From Cyanosarcina radialis HA8281-LM2 (GTDB taxonomy: Bacteria > Cyanobacteriota > Cyanobacteriia > Cyanobacteriales > CCAP-1448), in the NCBI GenBank assembly GCA_019359615.1, contig JAHHHA010000029.1:19503-83502 (forward strand): a DNA stretch of 64,000 nucleotides. Direction: 5' to 3'. Shown here piece after piece: positions 61,701-64,000 of the stretch. A model generated the notes under the pieces. It was given only the letters and a program-made list of their open reading frames with translations. It was not told the origin of the DNA and made no database searches. Positions within the stretch are counted from its first letter, which is position 1. Each line of letters starts with the position of its first letter. The translations under genes and the position numbers were made by a program.

Positions 61701-63356
61701 ATGGCAAACGTAATTGAATTTAAGCTCTTAGCTCCTTATAACAAAGAAGCTGCGCTTATGGGGGATTTTTCTGACTGGAAAAAGATCCCAATGGAGAAAG
61801 ATAAAGAAGGCTTTTTTCGGATCGATGTTGAATTAGAAGACGGTACTTATAAGTATAAATTTGCTGTGCGATCGAAGAGTTGGTTTTTCGAGCCAGACCA
61901 GTGGGTAGATGTCGTCGATCCTTATGCTACAGATATAGATAACGAAACTCAGAATGGCGTAATTCGGATTAAAGATGGCAAGCCAATAGTTGATGAGTAT
62001 GTATGGCAGCACGACGACAAACCCTTACCAGCCGATCGCGAATTAGTAATTTACGAACTGCACGTAGCTGACTTTTCTGGTGGCGAAGATGATGAGAAGA
62101 GTCGCGGTAAATACAAGCACGTCATTGAAAAATTAGATTATCTTTGTGACTTAGGGATTAATGCGATCGAATTGATGCCAGTGAAAGAATATCCTGGCGA
62201 TTATAGTTGGGGATATAATCCTCGATATTTCTTTGCGACAGAATCTAGTTACGGTTCGACAGGCGATTTGAAACGACTGATCGATGAGTGCCACGCTCGC
62301 GGTATCCGCGTGATTATGGATGGGATTTATAATCACTCAGAAGCTTCAAGTCCTTTGACTCAAATCGATCACGATTACTGGTATCATCATGAACCTCGCG
62401 ACCCAGATAATAACTGGGGGCCAGAATTCAATTACGAGTTTTACGACGAGAACCATCAAACTTATCCCGCTCGCCGATTTATTGGCGATACTGTCAGATT
62501 TTGGATTCAAGAATATCACATTGATGGTATTCGCTACGATGCCGCCCGTCAAATTGCTAACTACGATTTCATGAAATGGATTGTAGAAGAAACCAAAAAA
62601 GTGGCTGGTGCCAAACCTTTTTATAACGTTGCCGAACATATTCCTGAAACTCCCACGATGACGGGTTTAGAAGGGCCGATGGATGGTTGTTGGCACGAGA
62701 GTTTTTACCATTGCGCATTAAAGCATATTAGCGGCGATGGGTTTGATTTTGAGGAATTAAAAAGCGTTTTAGATTGCAAGCGACAAGGTTTTCCTGGCGC
62801 TACTAACGTGGTTAATTACCTCACCAACCACGACCACAATCGTCTGATGGTAGAATTAGGCGATCGAGGTATTTTTGATGCCGAAGCTTTCAAGCGGGCA
62901 AGGTTAGGAGCAGTATTGTTGATGACAGCGGTGGGCGTTCCGATGATGTGGATGGGCCAAGAGTTTGGCGAGTATAAGAGCAAAACTCCTGACCCAGCTA
63001 AGATTGACTGGACGCTCCTACAAAACGATCTGAATAAAGAGTTGTTTGAATACTACAAAGGCTTAATTGCTTTGCGGAAGAGCAATCACTCTCTTTATAC
63101 TGAAAATATTGATTTCTTCCACGAAAACCCTGATGCTAAAGTCTTAGCATACGGTCGCTGGAACGATGAAGGTTCTCGCGTAGTCGTGGTGGCTAATTTT
63201 TCAGATAGTTTCTTAGCAGGCTATCAGGTTCCTAATTTTCCTGCCGATGGTACTTGGCATGAGTGGACGAGAGATTATGACATCGAATCTGGAGATGGCA
63301 ATGTCATCGTTGATTTACCAGAATACGAAGCTAAGGTATTTGTTTGGCAGCAATGA
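61701..63356 (+). CDS. GH13 alpha-glucan-active enzyme with CBM48-like N-terminus
   Basis: A 551-residue protein. Residues 1-95 form a carbohydrate-binding N domain (APYNKEAALMGDFSDWKKIP, DGTYKYKFAV). The TIM-barrel has region I DGIYNHSEASS, nucleophile D280 (GIRYDAARQI), acid/base E312 (NVAEHIPETP) and D378 (LTNHDHNRLM). It resembles branching/debranching-type GH13 enzymes of glycogen metabolism, but is shorter than GlgB (about 760) and the exact bond is undecided. The ATG at 61701 follows TTG codons that would add only two residues. Confidence 0.9.
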   Translation: MANVIEFKLLAPYNKEAALMGDFSDWKKIPMEKDKEGFFRIDVELEDGTYKYKFAVRSKSWFFEPDQWVDVVDPYATDIDNETQNGVIRIKDGKPIVDEYVWQHDDKPLPADRELVIYELHVADFSGGEDDEKSRGKYKHVIEKLDYLCDLGINAIELMPVKEYPGDYSWGYNPRYFFATESSYGSTGDLKRLIDECHARGIRVIMDGIYNHSEASSPLTQIDHDYWYHHEPRDPDNNWGPEFNYEFYDENHQTYPARRFIGDTVRFWIQEYHIDGIRYDAARQIANYDFMKWIVEETKKVAGAKPFYNVAEHIPETPTMTGLEGPMDGCWHESFYHCALKHISGDGFDFEELKSVLDCKRQGFPGATNVVNYLTNHDHNRLMVELGDRGIFDAEAFKRARLGAVLLMTAVGVPMMWMGQEFGEYKSKTPDPAKIDWTLLQNDLNKELFEYYKGLIALRKSNHSLYTENIDFFHENPDAKVLAYGRWNDEGSRVVVVANFSDSFLAGYQVPNFPADGTWHEWTRDYDIESGDGNVIVDLPEYEAKVFVWQQ

Positions 63357-63409
63357 TTTAGATCTAGGCTGACTGACAAATAAGAGCTTGAATAGGGGCG
63401 CAAGGTATT

Positions 63410-63630
63410 TATTGGTGTCAACTTAGAGCTAAAGCCATTACTGCGCTATCGACTTCAGCCATCTCCGCCAGGGGTTCAAAACCCCTGGCTTATAGTTCAA
63501 GTCCATTGAAATGGACTAAGGAAGGAAATTACCCACAGATCGCCCAGTCCTCTTTAGAGGACTTTCGCTTTGAGACAGGGGTTTTTAACCCCTAGCGAAT
63601 CGTGCTTTCGATCGTTAACTTGACACTTAT
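63410..63630. mobile_element. MITE, family G, with 10-bp target duplication
   Basis: Terminal inverted repeats ATTGGTGTCAACTTA and TAACTTGACACTTAT; flanked by GCAAGGTATT at 63400-63409 and 63631-63640. Inside, two hairpins (GGGGTTCAAAACCCC; GTCCTCTTTAGAGGAC) shared with 39258. No coding capacity. Fills most of the 309-bp gap. Confidence 0.82.
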
Positions 63631-63665
63631 GCAAGGTATTGTGTCCCTAATAAGCTGTTGTACAT

Positions 63666-63902
63666 TTAAACTGTGATAATAGCATTGCCCTTGTTTTTGA
63701 GTTTTCGTCCCCACTTAATAATCAATCCTCCTTCATTTAAAAGCTGGTGCAACAAATATTCTAAATCTTCTATCGAGGAAAACAGTCGATTAGCAATATA
63801 TTCTTTTGCCGAATGCCAGACTAATTCAATTAAGTTATAGTCGGGACTATATTCTGGCAAGAATTCTAAATGAATAAGCTGTTCAGCATTTAAATAGGGT
63901 AT
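63666..63902 (-). pseudogene. IS630-type transposase, C-terminal fragment
   Basis: Open frame LNAEQLIHLEFLPEYSPDYN then LIELVWHSAKEYIANRLFSS and a charged tail KWGRKLKNKGNAI. LPEYSPDYNLIE is the C-terminal catalytic (final E) motif of Tc1/mariner-like DDE transposases. The N-terminal part is replaced by another element from about 63900. Confidence 0.8.
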
Positions 63903-63936
63903 AATTAAAGGTTAATTTATTCAAATAATCACTGAA

Positions 63937-64000
63937 ATGCCAGCTAAAAATCATCTGCATCCACCCCAAATAGAAAAATTACAAAAAGCCTTAAAACAGG
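63937..64000 (+). CDS. IS630-type transposase, N-terminal part
   Basis: MPAKNHLHPPQIEKLQKALK, the first 21 codons, cut by the window edge. The MPAKNHL-start and helical first segment match the HTH N-terminus of IS630-family transposases. It begins 35 bp after the end of the minus-strand fragment, so the two copies face away from each other. Confidence 0.7.
   Translation, partial: MPAKNHLHPPQIEKLQKALKQ

Noticed and set aside
61516..61707. 63-codon frame upstream of the GH13 gene
   Set aside because: Overlaps the GH13 start on the other strand, no ribosome site, unusual composition.
63470..63495. TGGTTCAA-like word GGGGTTCAAAACCCC resembling a tRNA T-arm
   Set aside because: No acceptor, D or anticodon stems can be folded around it; it is a symmetrical hairpin that recurs at 39290 in the family-G repeat.

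Overview
The window is cyanobacterial chromosome. Direct signs are psaK, two paralogous-looking small thylakoid-type proteins, a cyanobacterial ParA/coiled-coil pair, an SLH-domain porin-like protein, and very frequent GCGATCGC (HIP1) octamers. The strain cannot be named from the sequence. The genome is rich in repeats, which suggests a large-genome lineage, not a picocyanobacterium. No rRNA, tRNA or CRISPR array was seen. CDS coordinates include the stop codon.

Layout. 1-13.8 kb: a truncated FdhF/YdeP-type molybdoenzyme, a 46-aa membrane protein, a DprA-like protein, queE, a SWIM zinc-finger protein, an M32 carboxypeptidase, a lipoprotein, a methyltransferase/GNAT pair, an atypical SDR, rsmH and an S9 peptidase. 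14-19.7 kb: peroxiredoxin Q with a CPBP protease, nadA, then a copper module (copZ, copA, cupredoxin). 19.7-21.9 kb: an AT-richer accessory patch (XRE antitoxin remnant, VapBC-type pair, orphan DpnII/MboI-like nuclease). 21.9-25 kb: molybdate uptake (modA and a fused modBC), which fits the molybdoenzyme at the left end. 25-33 kb: RecQ-type helicase, a fatty-acid-hydroxylase-family gene with its own TetR regulator and two matching operators, an RNA ligase, psaK and a transglutaminase-fold membrane protein. 33-43.5 kb: secreted small proteins, a Rieske oxygenase, a beta-propeller dihaem cytochrome, argG, and a DUF58 protein. 43.6-47.4 kb: TnpB remnant, NicO-family metal exporter, ParA and coiled-coil partner. 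48-64 kb: SLH protein, MgtC, MscS, tandem histidine phosphatase, dihydroorotase-like protein, HtrA protease, serS, small stress-type membrane proteins, a GH13 enzyme, and IS630-type transposase pieces at the right end.

The most striking property is the repeat content. At least ten families of short interspersed repeats fill almost every intergenic gap, nest inside each other, and have entered coding genes without breaking the frame (queE, S9 peptidase, modBC, the transglutaminase-like gene, the dihydroorotase-like gene, the NicO exporter, the N-terminus of a lipoprotein, the C-terminus of the cupredoxin). Three families show terminal inverted repeats flanked by 10-11 bp direct duplications, so they can be read as non-autonomous transposons (MITEs). 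One 500-bp stretch (4640-5152) is a repeat cut by two different MITEs, each with its own target-site duplication. The heptanucleotide repeats found inside genes are always in the one orientation that has no stop codon in any frame.
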